This document shows, piece by piece, positions 45,304 through 56,198 of a DNA stretch of 64,000 nucleotides. Source of the stretch: Strobilurus pachycystidiatus (Eukaryota > Basidiomycota > Agaricomycetes > Agaricales > Physalacriaceae). The number at the start of each line of letters is the position of its first letter. Positions within the stretch are counted from its first letter, which is position 1. Position numbers and translations under genes: made by a program. Below the pieces are notes generated by a model. The model worked only from the letters and a program-made list of their open reading frames with translations, ran no database searches and had not been told where the DNA came from. The stretch is taken from contig JAHLMK010000004.1 of assembly GCA_019915135.1 (NCBI GenBank), positions 2,170,001 through 2,234,000 of the forward strand, read 5' to 3'.

Positions 45304-46006
45304 ACTTGCGGTTGATCGTCCAATAAATGTCTCTTCTTAATCATTTTCCCCGACTTGTGAGCGATGGGAGCTCCTGATGGCATGGCTGTTCGGCTCTCAC
45401 CCGTTGATACCCTACTCTTCTATCTTTGTCTCTCGGGACGGATATGCGAGCCAGGTATGTATGAGCACTTCGGGGGAGCACACTTACGATTTTGCGGAGA
45501 GTCTGCGAAGCTCGCTGATCCAATGAAGCCAGATCACCTCACGTATGGCGCACGGTATCATTATGGCTCCTCCAAGCCAGCACTGGTAGCGCAACTCTCA
45601 TACATTCTCAAGCGGAGAGTATCAACTGGTCTGGTGGTCGCAGAACGGAAATTACATGGTTGGCAATATCGGGGCTACTTTGAGATTTAAAATATCTGAG
45701 GTGGGCGGAGAACCTGTCATGTAGATTCCGTGTTGGAATCAACATGGACGACGGGAGCAACACGGATCGGGAGTTGGTGAGACGCGTGGCGCGTGACAGA
45801 CACGCAATCTCTTTCATCCCGCTTGGCTCAGTACAGCTACGATACGGCGTACTGAGGTGAACCGTACATTCAGTAACGGAACGTTTGACTTATATATTGC
45901 CTCGAGTTTACTCATACAAGTCTAGGTATAGTACAGCTACGATATGACATACCGAGACTTCAATTATACATGGCTAGTTTCCGACATTCTGTTGCTGGTT
46001 CATAGC
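45304..46006. other. Intergenic, convergent 3' ends
   Basis: A 108-codon plus frame (45364-45690) is unrecognised. The 13-mer AGTACAGCTACGA occurs twice (about 45831 and 45931), each followed by a partly complementary stretch, suggesting a small repeated motif. Confidence 0.4.
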
Positions 46007-47477
46007 TCACATCAGCCCCCGAAATTGAATCAGGGCCACCTTGGCCGTTCGCGGTTCCGATGAGAAATTCCTGGCCCGGTGCAAAAACTCTGTGAGACCG
46101 GGGACAGCGGCTTCTGCTTCCTAAGTGAGTAGTGAACAAGCATGAGCAAGCTGAGTCTTGAGAGTGCGACCAAGGAAAGCATGCCTTCAATAAGGGGCGC
46201 AAGGAGCAACAAAGAACTGCGACATCCGCATAGAAGGGATTATAGGGCTCTTGTGGGACAGCCAGCCCACATCGGTACAAACAAGCATTGAGCCGGCCCG
46301 AGGCGTCGAGAACGTCCTCGATAAGTGCGTCTCTGGGGTATATGAGGCAGTTACCGAGGTCGAGCAAGCTATAGATGACGCCGGGACCTCTGCAGCCACT
46401 CTTCTTCGTGTCTTGTTTGAAGAGGACATTGATGGCGGTGTTTTGCGCAAGGAGGTCGCCGTGCACAATCCTCCGTTCATGGAGGGCAGAGACGGCCTGT
46501 CGAATGAGTCGCTCAGATGTACTCCAAAAGCAACTTAGCTCACCGTAAACAAACCGGCTGCCCATTCCATCATCTCCCCGACGTTCTCGAAGGTGGGATC
46601 GGTAGAGGGCGACCATCTGAACGCGTTGATGCCAAGATTGTCGTCATAATGAATTCTATTTTGGTAGAAACTTACTTACCTTGGCATGACAGCGCAAACC
46701 AAACCGTTGATTTCAACAAAATCAAGGACGGGAACACAAGGGTTTCGAAAACTTTGTCCATGTTCCTTGTTGAGAATCTCGAGAGCTGCTAGTTCTTCTG
46801 TGGGGCCATTTGCGTCAGCAACAATCCTAGTCCCTACGTTAGAGCGGCTGCAGCATGTAAGGGTGAGAAGAAGTCGTCTACTTGATGATAACATCTCTCC
46901 CAACTTCATCTCGGGCGGCCCACAGCGGGCATGGCTAGCATTGGCATGAGACAAACGTCAGTCGCAGGGAACTTTAATTAGGTGACTTCGTACCCACCAA
47001 AAGCGCAAACTCCGCATCCTCCTCTCCTTCATACATGCATCGAGCATACGGATAAGTGGCTTCACGAAACGCCGCGGGTTCGGGGGTGTAGGGTTTTGAG
47101 AGGAAGCCACCGGGATAATTCTGATAGAGAGCATAGCCGCTGCTGGCAAACTGCGTGCGAAGGGACTGCCAGTAAGATACAATCTGCCGTCCTTGTGCTA
47201 CAACGTTAGCGAGGTCGTTCTCGGGGTCCATTTGCCATTTCGAGAGGTCGGTTGGGGCGGAGACGCCTAACAGAACCCATGGATAATGGCCCCGCCGGAA
47301 ACAAGCGTATACAATGTTCCAGCGCATAGAGATCTGGAAAGCCCATGTTGACCACCATTCATTTAGTACAAATTTCCCCTTCAGCATCGTTGCGGACCAC
47401 ATGTTCCGATGTGTAGTGAGGGTACTAGTACTAATAGTAGTAGAGCTTAGTAGAGAGGAAGGCGAATCACATGTCAC
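46007..47477 (-). CDS. Basidiomycete kinase-like protein, apparent frameshift
   Basis: Protein-kinase-fold protein of a family common in Agaricomycetes. Exon 1 starts MTCDSPSSLL and carries the family segment TYPYARCMYEGEEDAEF. The next exon gives WAARDEVGRDVIIK, holding the ATP-binding Lys. Then EELAALEILNKEHG and FVEINGLVCAVMPR cover the lobe hinge, and TFENVGEMMEWAAGL leads into LHERRIVHGDLLAQN, a catalytic loop with HGD for HRD. LLDLGNCLIYP replaces the DFG region. Near 46213 the coding frame appears to shift. YNPFYADVAVL is in one frame and LLLAPLIEGMLSL in another, after which a 52-nt intron joins EAEAAVPGLTEFLHRARNF to a TGA at 46007. Without a base change the protein would lose its last ~60 residues. 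Either a pseudogene or a sequencing slip. Confidence 0.62.
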
Positions 47478-47922
47478 TGTGTGACGTGTTGTAAATTGAA
47501 ATTCTGTGGACGCCTCTGGCTCACGTGCCTACCGAGGCGCGCGTCAAACGACGATTATCTAGGTTCCAGAAGTGTGGATCCATGCCAGTGGCGCCAAGAA
47601 GGCTGAGGATATCTTTCGTACACGGAGAGCAACGGATTTGACCAACGAAATCACAACTTTGATGCTGCACTCAAAGCAATGGTGTGCCAGCAGATCCTAC
47701 AATTGGTCATACTTCGGTCAAGGTGGGGTCCACTGCTTCGATGGAGCCTGGCTGGCTGCGCTCGTACGGTATTGGGTCTGTAATACATTCTCTTTACCTC
47801 ATCCCGTGCTTACACGTCCGTTTTTTCACGCCTTCCGGCAACTGAAACACCAATTTGAGAAATCAATTTAAGAACGACTAGATCATCAACAAATTTCGGG
47901 CAGAGGCATATTCATTGGGGAA
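47478..47922. other. Spacer with unassigned ORF
   Basis: A 99-codon plus frame (47572-47871) shows no family resemblance. The rest is the promoter side of the kinase-like gene and the 3' flank of the SDR-like copy 3. Confidence 0.4.
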
Positions 47923-49209
47923 TCAAGACATAATGAGACCGCCGTTGACGCAGATCTGGAATAAGAAGAGTCAAAACGGAGATCAAAGGTAACAAGATGA
48001 TTTGCGCACAGATTGACCTTGAAACACACATTTAGTGAACATGAAACTAAGCGTACCAGCGGCGAATCTTACCTGTCATAAAGTCACAGGATTTCGAAGC
48101 GAGAAGCGAGACGACACGGGCGATATCTTGGCCGCTACATTCTTTCTTGGCTAGTGGGATGCGTTTGTCGATCTTTATCGTTGAACAGATAATCAGTCGA
48201 ATGTTGGCACGATATGATGGAATCGGCGCACCATCTCCGCGTAACTTTGACCTTGGAGGTGACTACCGTCTTGGACCATCTGGTCAGAGACTCGCAGGAC
48301 TAACAGCTCGAATCAGTATGGTACCCCATGCTAAGGAGTAGAGATCGTACCGCGTTGCTGACCATAGGGTCCATCATCGCTTTCACCCAGTGGCCCTTGG
48401 ATGACCAGATTCACGGTGATGTTGTGCGGACCAAGTTCCAGGGCTTGGTGTTGGCGATTAAGATCAGTGTATTATTTAGACCTCAGCGCTTGCTAGGGTG
48501 AACTCCCACCTGCAGCTTGAGATAAGCCTCGCATTGCGAAAGCTGAGGCAGTAAAAGCGGATAAGTTGACGACGAGCCCTGGACATTGTGAGTACCGTAG
48601 CGAAGACAACAAAGAAAATGGAGACCTTGGAGACTGCTCATGGGAGCCCTGGTGATAAGTCTGCCACCGCGACCTTGCTTGATCATCTGTCGAGCCGCAT
48701 ATTTGTAAGAGAGAAATGTGGCGCGTGTGTTCGCTGCGAAGGTCCTGTCCCATTCTTCAGTGGTCACTACGTTGCTTATATTGTTAGATCTGCCTCAGGA
48801 AGATCTAGTTCGGAGCGTTCAAATTACTCACAGTCGGTCAGCGGCCCAAGTCCGGCAACGGACATGTCCAAGGTGTTGACGAACATCTGCATGGGAACAA
48901 TGAGTGGATAAACTATCTTCCATAGTAGAATCGGGTAGTGCATACCACATCCAATCCGCCGAGTTCTCGGGCAACTTCATCAACGAGCTTCGCAATGTCA
49001 TCCTCTTTGAGAGGGTCAGAGACGTATGTCTGACATCGTACGCCTGTCGATTTGATTTCGCGCTGCAACTCGGACAGGGCGGCCTGCTGGGACCTGTCGT
49101 CGCAGATGGCCACATCAAACCCGTCTTGAGCAAGTTGTCGGGCCACTGCCCTGCCGACGGATCCTTGGATAGATCGGGTGACGAGAGCAACTCCTTGTGA
49201 GGCTGGCAT
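47923..49209 (-). CDS. SDR-like protein 3, signature motifs degenerate
   Basis: Third member of the SDR-like family, 34 kb away from copies 1 and 2. It starts MPASQGVALVTRSIQGSVGRA, again TR in place of TG. AICDDRSQQAALSELQREI and LKEDDIAKLVDEVARELGG follow. The intron-separated NAG region reads MFVNTLDMSVAGLGPLTD. Then WDRTFAANTRATFLSYKYAA keeps the tetrad Asn, and GRLITRAPMSSLQG has Pro where the catalytic Ser sits. The next exon reads VVNLSAFTASAFAMRGLSQA, so Phe and Ala replace the catalytic Tyr and Lys. LELGPHNITVN, ASKSCDFMTG, and a last exon ending VNGGLIMS at TGA 47923 match the family C-terminus. I see no frameshift in the exons I could trace, so this copy may be expressed. Confidence 0.72.
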
Positions 49210-49944
49210 GTCAAGAGATTTGAAGAGGATGGGAGCCTAGGTGGGAGAGAGGCTGGCCTTTATGTTTGACGGAGAACTCTTGGCTTGCATGGACATATGA
49301 TTGGAATAGCGACGACGGGACTGGAGGAACTAGAGCGCCTGCGAATTATGAGCTTGTTGGACAAAAGGAAGAAGTTCAGCTGACCGCTCCACATTTAGTT
49401 TGGGGTTCATGCTACGAGCTTCATGTCAGCGGAGAGAGCACATGTCGATTGGCGAGAGAAGTCTGGTCCATACTGGTTCCCCCTTCAGATCTCCCGAACG
49501 ACGACGGCGGCGAACGTTGACTTCCCACTATTCAGTCTTGACTCTTTCCCCACCCAAAAGCAACCCAAAAGCGGGACTTTCCGAAACCCGACGCAGTGGC
49601 ACACCGACACCAGTCTAGGATACTGCTAAACCTCTTGCTATGAAACAGGGAAAGTCGAGAACCCGTTCACGTTGTTGCGAGTCTCGTTCGCTTCTTCATC
49701 ATCACTTGCTATGACTTGTAGAAGCCCGCTGTTCGTTTTGCGGATGATATCCATGTAGATTAGATGTTTATTTTGCAGTTTCCCTTACTCGTTATTGCCT
49801 TGGCAACAATGGCAAGCTGTTGTTTTGCGTAGTGTTGGCTAGGAGTCTTGCTTGAAAGTAATAAAGTTCAATTGTTATGCAAGTCCTTCTAATACAGTAC
49901 ATAACTGGTACGGTGCTGTCGCGAGTTTGTTGACTCTGAGTCGT
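49210..49944. other. Intergenic, SDR-like 3 to secreted protein
   Basis: Open frames of 68-84 codons overlap between 49266 and 49629 without resemblance to known families. Nothing else is seen. Confidence 0.45.
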
Positions 49945-50483
49945 CTACTTGTTGTAGTAGCAGATGTAGTGGTCGCCGCAAGGGCCGTCACCAGAGTTAG
50001 GGTAATTGAAGCGCCAGCGGTCCCTGCCACAAAAGTCAGCCTCAAGTACAGATGCATGTTGTCGGGAAGAAAAGAACCAACCCTTCGTCAACCATGTCGT
50101 CTGGGTTTCCCCAGCTTTCGTCGTCGTGACGGGAGCCGGGCTTGCCAATGTAGCAGATATCTACGATTTCATTGGATCAGAACGCAATACTTCTCCGGGC
50201 TCGAGCCGAAGAGCGACGAAAAGAAACTCACAATGACCAGGGCACGCGTTATCATGACCGCCGGTGGATCCAAAGTTGAGCTTCCAGCGGTCGCCTTGGT
50301 CTACGACGAGGTCGGGATTTCCGTAAGAGACCTCACGCTTGGAGAGAGTGTCCTGTGAGAGAGCTCAGGTCAGATGGGCTAGCAGTCTGAGGAAGGAGGC
50401 ACGTACAGGAAGAGGACTCGGAAGGGCGGCGGCAACACCGAGAACGACGGTCATCAAAGCGGCGAAAGGAAGAGAGAAGTGCA
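49945..50483 (-). CDS. Small secreted protein with two GDRW..HYICY repeats
   Basis: I do not recognise the family. The spliced product is about 118 aa. A signal peptide (MHFSLPFAALMTVVLGVAAA) is followed by LPSPLPDTLSKR, where KR is a likely Kex2 cleavage site. The mature part consists of two related units: QGDRWKLNFGSTGGHD then CPGHYICYIGKPG, and EGDRWRFNYPNSGDG then PCGDHYICYYNK at the stop. Each unit has two cysteines in a C-x-x-H-Y-I-C or C-G-D-H-Y-I-C arrangement, suggesting one disulfide per unit. Three short introns are used, with donors GTACGT, GTGAGT and GTTGGT. The stop is TAG at 49945-49947. Size, signal and cysteines resemble fungal small secreted proteins, but no function can be assigned. 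Confidence 0.65.
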
Positions 50484-50530
50484 TTGTGTTCAGAGATTGC
50501 GAATTAAGGCTCCAACTAAATATTATATAT

Positions 50531-50548
50531 AACTGTATATATACAGTT
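50531..50548. repeat. 18-bp perfect palindrome in AT-rich tract
   Basis: AACTGTATATATACAGTT is its own reverse complement. It lies in an AT-rich stretch (50517-50640) upstream of the small secreted protein gene. A similar AT-rich stretch with near-palindromes lies at 51507-51605. Confidence 0.7.
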
Positions 50549-50739
50549 GTACCATATAAGTATATGTATATGTATACACCCATGTCACGGAGGTGGTGTA
50601 TAGAGTAGATATACATATAATATATAGTATAGAGTTAGCTCCTGTGGTAGTGCAAATACAAGGATACGGGCAAGCAAATGTGAAGGTGCAGGTGACTGGC
50701 CCACTCGGCACTCGTCTAACCTTGATTGGAAGTGCGTTG

Positions 50740-51275
50740 TAAGTGCGTAGGCTCGCGACCACCTCGGTCCACAGCACGTGCTTCGCTTTACTTACTGTGT
50801 ACCGGCTGGAAACACTTGAGCCGGATTTGGCGGATGCCGCCAAACCATCCTGGGCACTTTTCCTCGTAGCGTCTCCACCTCGTAAAAAAAGTCAAAAAGT
50901 TCAGTAAATGAAAGTTGTGTCTTTTCAAAATCCAAGCAACTTTTCTTAAGTGAAGAAAAAAAGTTTTTTTTTCAGGTGCATCACTTCGTCTCTCGAGCTC
51001 TCGCCTGGGGTGTCTTGGCCATCTGGAGGTCAACATACATCTCAGAAAAAGTTGTTTTTTGCCTTAAATGAAAGTTTCTCAAAATTCAAAAATAAGCAAC
51101 TTTCATTTAGTGAACTTTTTGACATTTTTACGAGCTAGAGATGCTACCGAACGAAAGTGCCGGGGATGATTTGGGTGCATCCGCCAAATCCGGCTCAAGT
51201 GGGACCAGCCGCTTCGCAAACGTGAAAAGCGCAGCCACGTGGAAGAAGCGGATGGTCACGAGCCTAGTAAGTGCG
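50740..51275. repeat. Imperfect foldback (inverted repeat) around 51005
   Basis: Two arms of roughly 200 bp, about 50740-50945 and 51065-51275, are inverted copies of each other with roughly 75-80% identity by eye. Anchors are CTTGAGCCGGATTTGGCGGA (50815-50834) with its reverse complement at 51176-51195, and GTCAAAAAGTTCA..TAAATGAAAGTTG with its reverse complement near 51098-51125. TAGGCTCG..GACCA at the left outer end matches TGGTCACGAGCCTA at the right. The centre holds no ORF. It may be a decayed MITE or foldback element. No convincing target duplication was found, so its ends are uncertain. Confidence 0.65.
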
Positions 51276-52304
51276 TGCCGTTCTTTCGCGAGCCTCAGAG
51301 CCGGGGTCCAGACCGCGGCAAATGCACGTGACCGACCTGCCGGACCCGGCATCATCCCGGCAGACAGCTTGACACGATGAAAGCGACGCTACATCACGTT
51401 CTAGGAGCATACAGAGGTCCAATGCGTGCCAGGAAACATTTCTGTGAGTCTACACCAGAAAAAGCTCTACTCAAATGACCATGCAAGCCAAAAGAAATGG
51501 CATCTGTATATACAATATATATACTCTATAATATACAGTAGTACTATATATTATACCCTATATGTATATCTTCGCTGGCGAGCGTATACATATAGTATAT
51601 GGTTGGAGCCTTATTGCGAATGGGAAATTTCACTGTGCAAAGTGGAATGGAGAACTCAGGACATGGCGGCCAGCCTTTATAGCAGAGGAACAAGAACCCT
51701 CAAACACAGTAAGTCAGATTTGGTACTACAGACGGCATTGATATTCATCGATGGCGCGTCGAAACAGCGACCTCGAAAACCACACCCGTGAACTTCGGCT
51801 CCACGAATATTCCAAAGCATGAGACTGAAACGTCCTGTGTGTGGTGATTTGGGAGAAGTCAACTGCCAAGCCATCAGAGGGATTGCAGTGCAGAGCGAAG
51901 GCATTGCAACATCGCAAGTGGCGCAATTAGAGCGGTCTGCTGACGGGCATCGTACGGCAGCAAAACTTGGGTGGGTGGTGCACTTCCGTGTGCGGCTATG
52001 CTCGTATGAATGAAATGTTGGAGCTCGAAGATGGCTTGGCTGATCATGATCAAGTTCCAGATATCCCACGAAACAAGGTCCAAAACTAGGTGGCGTCTGC
52101 GTACGTATACGAGTCCTGTGGTTCATCCAAGAGGCAGTATCAAGGTGATATCGGCAAGATCATTGGCGAGAAGAGGTCGATTCTTGCAATTCCACTTGTA
52201 TAAAAAGCAGGTCAGTAAGAGCTGGACATACACGATCAATTCACAGGACACGACGAGGACCATCGTATGCACTGCTTGATCATAAGAAAGTGATTATATG
52301 GCTT
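51276..52304. other. Unassigned region between foldback and F-box gene
   Basis: The AT-rich TATA-repeat tract at 51507-51605 is followed by overlapping ORFs (minus 52126-51677, 149 codons) without family resemblance. Confidence 0.4.
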
Positions 52305-53542
52305 TCACGCATCTTGCGTGGTATAGCGCATTAACGCCACTGTTTTTTCGCGAACGTCCATCTTCAGCTGTCCACTCAAAACTCCATCGATGGCCTGCAT
52401 GTCGTCCTCTGAAAATCCCGCTCCCCGACTCGTGATCGATACACATTGAGGCGCCACAATTATGTTCATGGTCTCTAGCGTCTGGCATATGCACACCATG
52501 CGTCCACGATTATTATGAGGTAAAACCGGAAATGCTATGATTGCCAGAGAGTCCAAATGCTTCAAAGGCGCTAGATCGAGGGGTCCTGCTTCGCTTTGCG
52601 TTAGTCTGCTACTTCTTGAGACTGAAGTTACTCACGGCACGAACGCGGGACAGTGAATGTGACGTGTCGCAGAGATTGCCAGTTGGCCTTTATGAGGTGT
52701 ACCGCAACGATTGAGGGGTCCCAATGCTCCTGAGAGTGAAGTTCGAGTCGTTCCAGTGATATGCAGCGTTTCTGAAGCCACAAGAGAGCTTCGCTGCTAG
52801 ATATATAGCCACTCAATCGCAAAGTCCGGATATGTAGGAGGCGCGGGTCCGTCTCCGCATCGGGCGGCGATGTAAGGACTTGGTCATGATAGTTCGGGAG
52901 CTGGAGGGATAAGGAGGTAAGGCCAGGAAGAGATAGTGCGTAATGGAGTAACCAGAGGATATCATTGTCGGATGATGCCCTCACGCGCCCCCAGCGATTA
53001 CTTGGTATGAAATGGAGCTCGGAGATATTTGGAAGATACGAGACGAGGTGTGAGGCTGAGGATGGGCATTCGTCGAGTGTGATCTCGCGGGGTCTCGCGC
53101 GCCAGAGGTTGAGAAGGTGAAGAATACGACGCTGCTGAGAGACGTCTTTCCCGAGAGTGATGTACCAAGTAAGGGATATAGTCTGGAGGGGAGACTGGAG
53201 GAGCGTCGCAAGACGTAGGGCTCGCTCGCGACTGTATAAATACACACGCAAATATCGACGGCTCGTGGGTACCCAACCGCGGCACACCTGACTACACGCC
53301 ACCAATTTGCGCCGGTCATCTCTGCAGAGAGTGATGATTACGTCGTGTAGCTCGACCGGCAATTCTGGATGCGCGTTTGCGGGTCCAATTTGTGACGACT
53401 GAGTAGGGCGAACAACAAGATAAATGACGTATCTTCGAACCAAGTCGAAGTATGATCTTGAGTGAACAATCACGCTGTCCAACACAATGTTCCAGCTCGT
53501 CTCATCGAAGAAACCCCGGTTACGGAGTACATTGAAGACCAT
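52305..53542 (-). CDS. F-box-like protein
   Basis: Agaricomycete-type F-box protein, predicted to link a substrate to an SCF ubiquitin ligase; the substrate is unknown. It starts MVFNVLRNRGFFDETS. The F-box core reads HPELPVELHDVIITLCRDD followed by RKLVACSQVCRGWVPTSRRY, with the LP..L.d.I pattern and the C-x-x-V-C-x-x-W signature. The remainder has irregular LRR-like helices such as LTSLSLQLPNYHDQ, LLHIRTLRLSGYISSSEALL and SLERLELHSQEHW. One intron (about 52637-52587) separates the last exon, which includes HLDSLAIIAFPVLP and ends at 52305. Confidence 0.72.
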
Positions 53543-54103
53543 TGTTAGGCAGAGGGAGAGGAATTTTCGTCAGGATGGCCGCTGTGATGATGGCAAGAAT
53601 ACAGAGGGGAGGGACAGTTGAATTTGAGAGAGATATCCTGCAGATATCGGGCCACACGGGGGTGTACGTTCCGAGTTTGCAGAAAGAAATACAGGTTGGA
53701 TGCTAGGCGAGATGTACAAGGGTGTTGTGCCAGAGACCCGAATTTTGAGCGTGCTTGATAGTGAACGTCAATGAACAAGGTGCAGGCTTGCAATCGAGCG
53801 ACTGACTGGGGCCGGCCGGTCCGGATTATACTTGGGGCTGCAGCACTATTGTGTACTCGTACTGCCCGGACCTCAGAGTAAACGGACTCTCAAAGCGGAC
53901 GACGTCAGCCCTACCAAGCTCCTGGAAAGCTGCCATGGTAGCCTCAGAAAGCTCTCGGTCTGTGGAGATGACCACATACAAAAATGCCTTCGGTTGCTTC
54001 AATCAGGAGTCGAATGGAGAGAATGGCAGAAAATAAGCTGGCAAAGACTCCACGACTCGACCGCACTGCTAGAAGAATAGATATAATGATGGGGTCTATA
54101 TAC
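53543..54103. other. Intergenic
   Basis: F-box gene promoter side and Trx-TPR 3' flank. The 82-codon frames at 53545-53793 (minus) and 53832-54080 (plus) are unrecognised. Confidence 0.45.
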
Positions 54104-54997
54104 TCAGGAAAGCTCTTTGAGCTTCTCTCGTGCAATGTCTAATTTCTTCGTAACCTCTGCACGAAGGCGTCAGTAGTATTCCTGTGGAAGAACGAAGGGG
54201 GCATCTTACCTGCTAGCTGTGATGGGACTGATTGTAGTAGACCAGCCGCATTCTCGTATGCTTCTCGTGCACCGTCGTAGACCTTCGTCTGTCCCTCTTT
54301 CGAGCCCATAGTATCATGCTCGGCTACCACCATCATAACATCCCCGAGTCGCGCCCAGCCCTTGCCCCACTGATCATCCAAGGTTGTAGCATCGACTGCA
54401 TCCTGCGTAGCTTTGACTCTTGCTTCCGCCGTCCCCATCTTCAAGTACGCCAACGCTCGATTTGCATGCAACTGAGGTGACTTGGGTGCGTGCTTCAGCG
54501 CTTCAGTGTAAGCCTCTACAGCCGCATCCCAGTCACCACCTGCAAAAGCTTTGTTCCCTTTCTCCTTGGCTATTTCAGCATCGGACGGAAGTGGTGGCAC
54601 TGGGGGGTTTGGGCCGACATGGCGAGTGATTAGTGTGGTGAGTCCGCGTAGATCTGCGCCGCGAAGGGTATCAACGGGTTTCCCAGATTTGATTGCGAAG
54701 AATGTTGGCATAGCGGAAACCTGGTATTTAGCAGCGATGTTCTTTTGAGCGTCCACGTCGACGCGTAGGAAGATGGCTTGAGGATAGGTTTGTGCGAGCT
54801 GGGTGTATGTCGGTGCAATGGCCTATACAGAAGAGGACGTCAAGAAATTTCATATCGGTGTCTTGTAATGCGCGCACCTTGCATGGACCGCACCATTCCG
54901 CATGAAAGTCGACAAAGACAGTTTGGCCAGCTGCTGTTGCTGACCGAAGAGTAGTGTTCCATTGCGAAACAGAGTTAATTTCTAGAGGCGAAGACAT
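54104..54997 (-). CDS. Thioredoxin-TPR fusion protein
   Basis: Cytosolic protein with a thioredoxin domain followed by tetratricopeptide repeats, probably a redox-linked chaperone adaptor. It starts MSSPLEINSVSQWNTTLRSA. The active site WCGPCK ends exon 1, and an intron of about 65 nt follows. Then IAPTYTQLAQTYPQAIFLRV and VSAMPTFFAIKSGK with the conserved cis-Pro complete the thioredoxin fold. After a Pro-rich linker, the TPRs read AKEKGNKAFAGGDWDAAVEA, SPQLHANRALAYLKMG and WGKGWARLGDVMMV. A last short exon ends REKLKELS at TGA 54104. Both active-site cysteines are present. Divergent from ETFB by 202 bp. Confidence 0.85.
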
Positions 54998-55199
54998 ATT
55001 GGCTCGAGGTAGACTTCCAAAGGAGAGATCCAAGTCAGAAAGAGGCTTATATAGGTGACAGGAAAAGGAACATACGCGAAGGATTACAAGAGATCACGAA
55101 AGCCTAAAGGATGATAAATATTCGGATGTCGGAACTCCCCGACGCCGATCATGCCACGTGAATTCCAATCTGACCCTTCCCGCTTGCCTTCGCTCCATC
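54998..55199. promoter_or_regulatory. Divergent promoter between Trx-TPR and ETFB
   Basis: The two start codons are 202 bp apart, so regulatory sequence is shared. A CACGTG E-box-like hexamer lies at 55155-55160. No further consensus is clear. Confidence 0.4.
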
Positions 55200-56198
55200 A
55201 TGCGCCCAACGCCCGCTCGTCTGCTCAACATTCTTGTTCCCGTCAAACGGTGAGTTCCTTGCTTCCGGCGCCGACTCAACCTTACCGACGCTGACGCCGC
55301 CCAGCGCGGTGGACTATGCTGTCAAAATTCGCGTCAACCCCCAGCAGACGGGCGTGGACCTCAACGTCAAACACTCTATGGTGCGCTACATGCCTATGCC
55401 CTCTTTTTGTGCTCAATCATTCTCCAGAATCCCTTCGATGAGATTGGTTAGAACCACTTTCTCTTTCCATCGAATGACCTCATCATTGCCGCCTCTTTAG
55501 CCGTCGAGGAAGCTGTCCGATTACGCGAAAGACTAAAGGACGGCGTCAAATCCATCAAGGCAGTCAGCATCGGCCCTCCTAAGTCCCTCGACACGCTTCG
55601 TACTGCTCTGGCCATGGGAGCCGACTCTGCCATCCATGTCGAAATACCCGACTCGGCACCATCCCCGGAACCTCTCGGAGTCGCCAAGACTCTACGCGCC
55701 ATCATCGACAAGCAGAAGGACATCGATATCGTCATCCTCGGAAAGCAGGCCATCGACGACGACTCGGGCCAGACCGGACAGATGCTTGCTGGATTGCTAG
55801 GGTGGAGCCAGGCAACATTTGCCAGCAAGGTCGAGGTCGACCCAGCAAGCAAGACCGCGACGGTAACGCGGGAGATTGACGGCGGCTCTGAGACGCTCAA
55901 GTGTCGGTTGCCATTGATTATAACGACGGATCTTCGGTGAGTACCGCGACAGTTATGCACTCAAATCCTAAAACCCGCCAGGTTGAACGAGCCCCGTTAC
56001 GCTTCTCTTCCTAACATCATGAAGGCAAAGAAGAAGCCCGTAGAGAAGCTGAAACCAGAAGACCTTGGTGTGGACCTGACGCCGTTACTGGAGACGGTCA
56101 AGATTGAAGAACCACCAAAACGCGTAGGAGGCGGAAAGGTCGAGACTGTCGACGAGCTGGTCGCGAAGCTGAAGGAGGCGGGTTTCACAGCAGTATAG
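55200..56198 (+). CDS. ETFB: Electron transfer flavoprotein subunit beta
   Basis: Mitochondrial matrix protein that pairs with ETF-alpha to pass electrons from acyl-CoA and other dehydrogenases to ETF-ubiquinone oxidoreductase. It starts [17 protein letters not shown]; after a ~53-nt intron it reads [19 protein letters not shown]. The family then shows across another intron [50 protein letters not shown] with the AMP/FAD-contacting loop, and [20 protein letters not shown], the ETF-beta signature (recognition loop next to Leu). The C-terminal [13 protein letters not shown] and [14 protein letters not shown] are standard. The stop is TAG 56196-56198. Three introns, normal length, no damage seen. 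Confidence 0.93.

Noticed and set aside
45364..45690. 108-codon plus ORF after MAS1
   Set aside because: No family resemblance, no splice partner, and it sits where the MAS1 3' UTR is expected.
52294..52494. Minus ORF overlapping the last exon of the F-box gene
   Set aside because: It is an out-of-frame overlap with the better-supported terminal exon ending at 52305.
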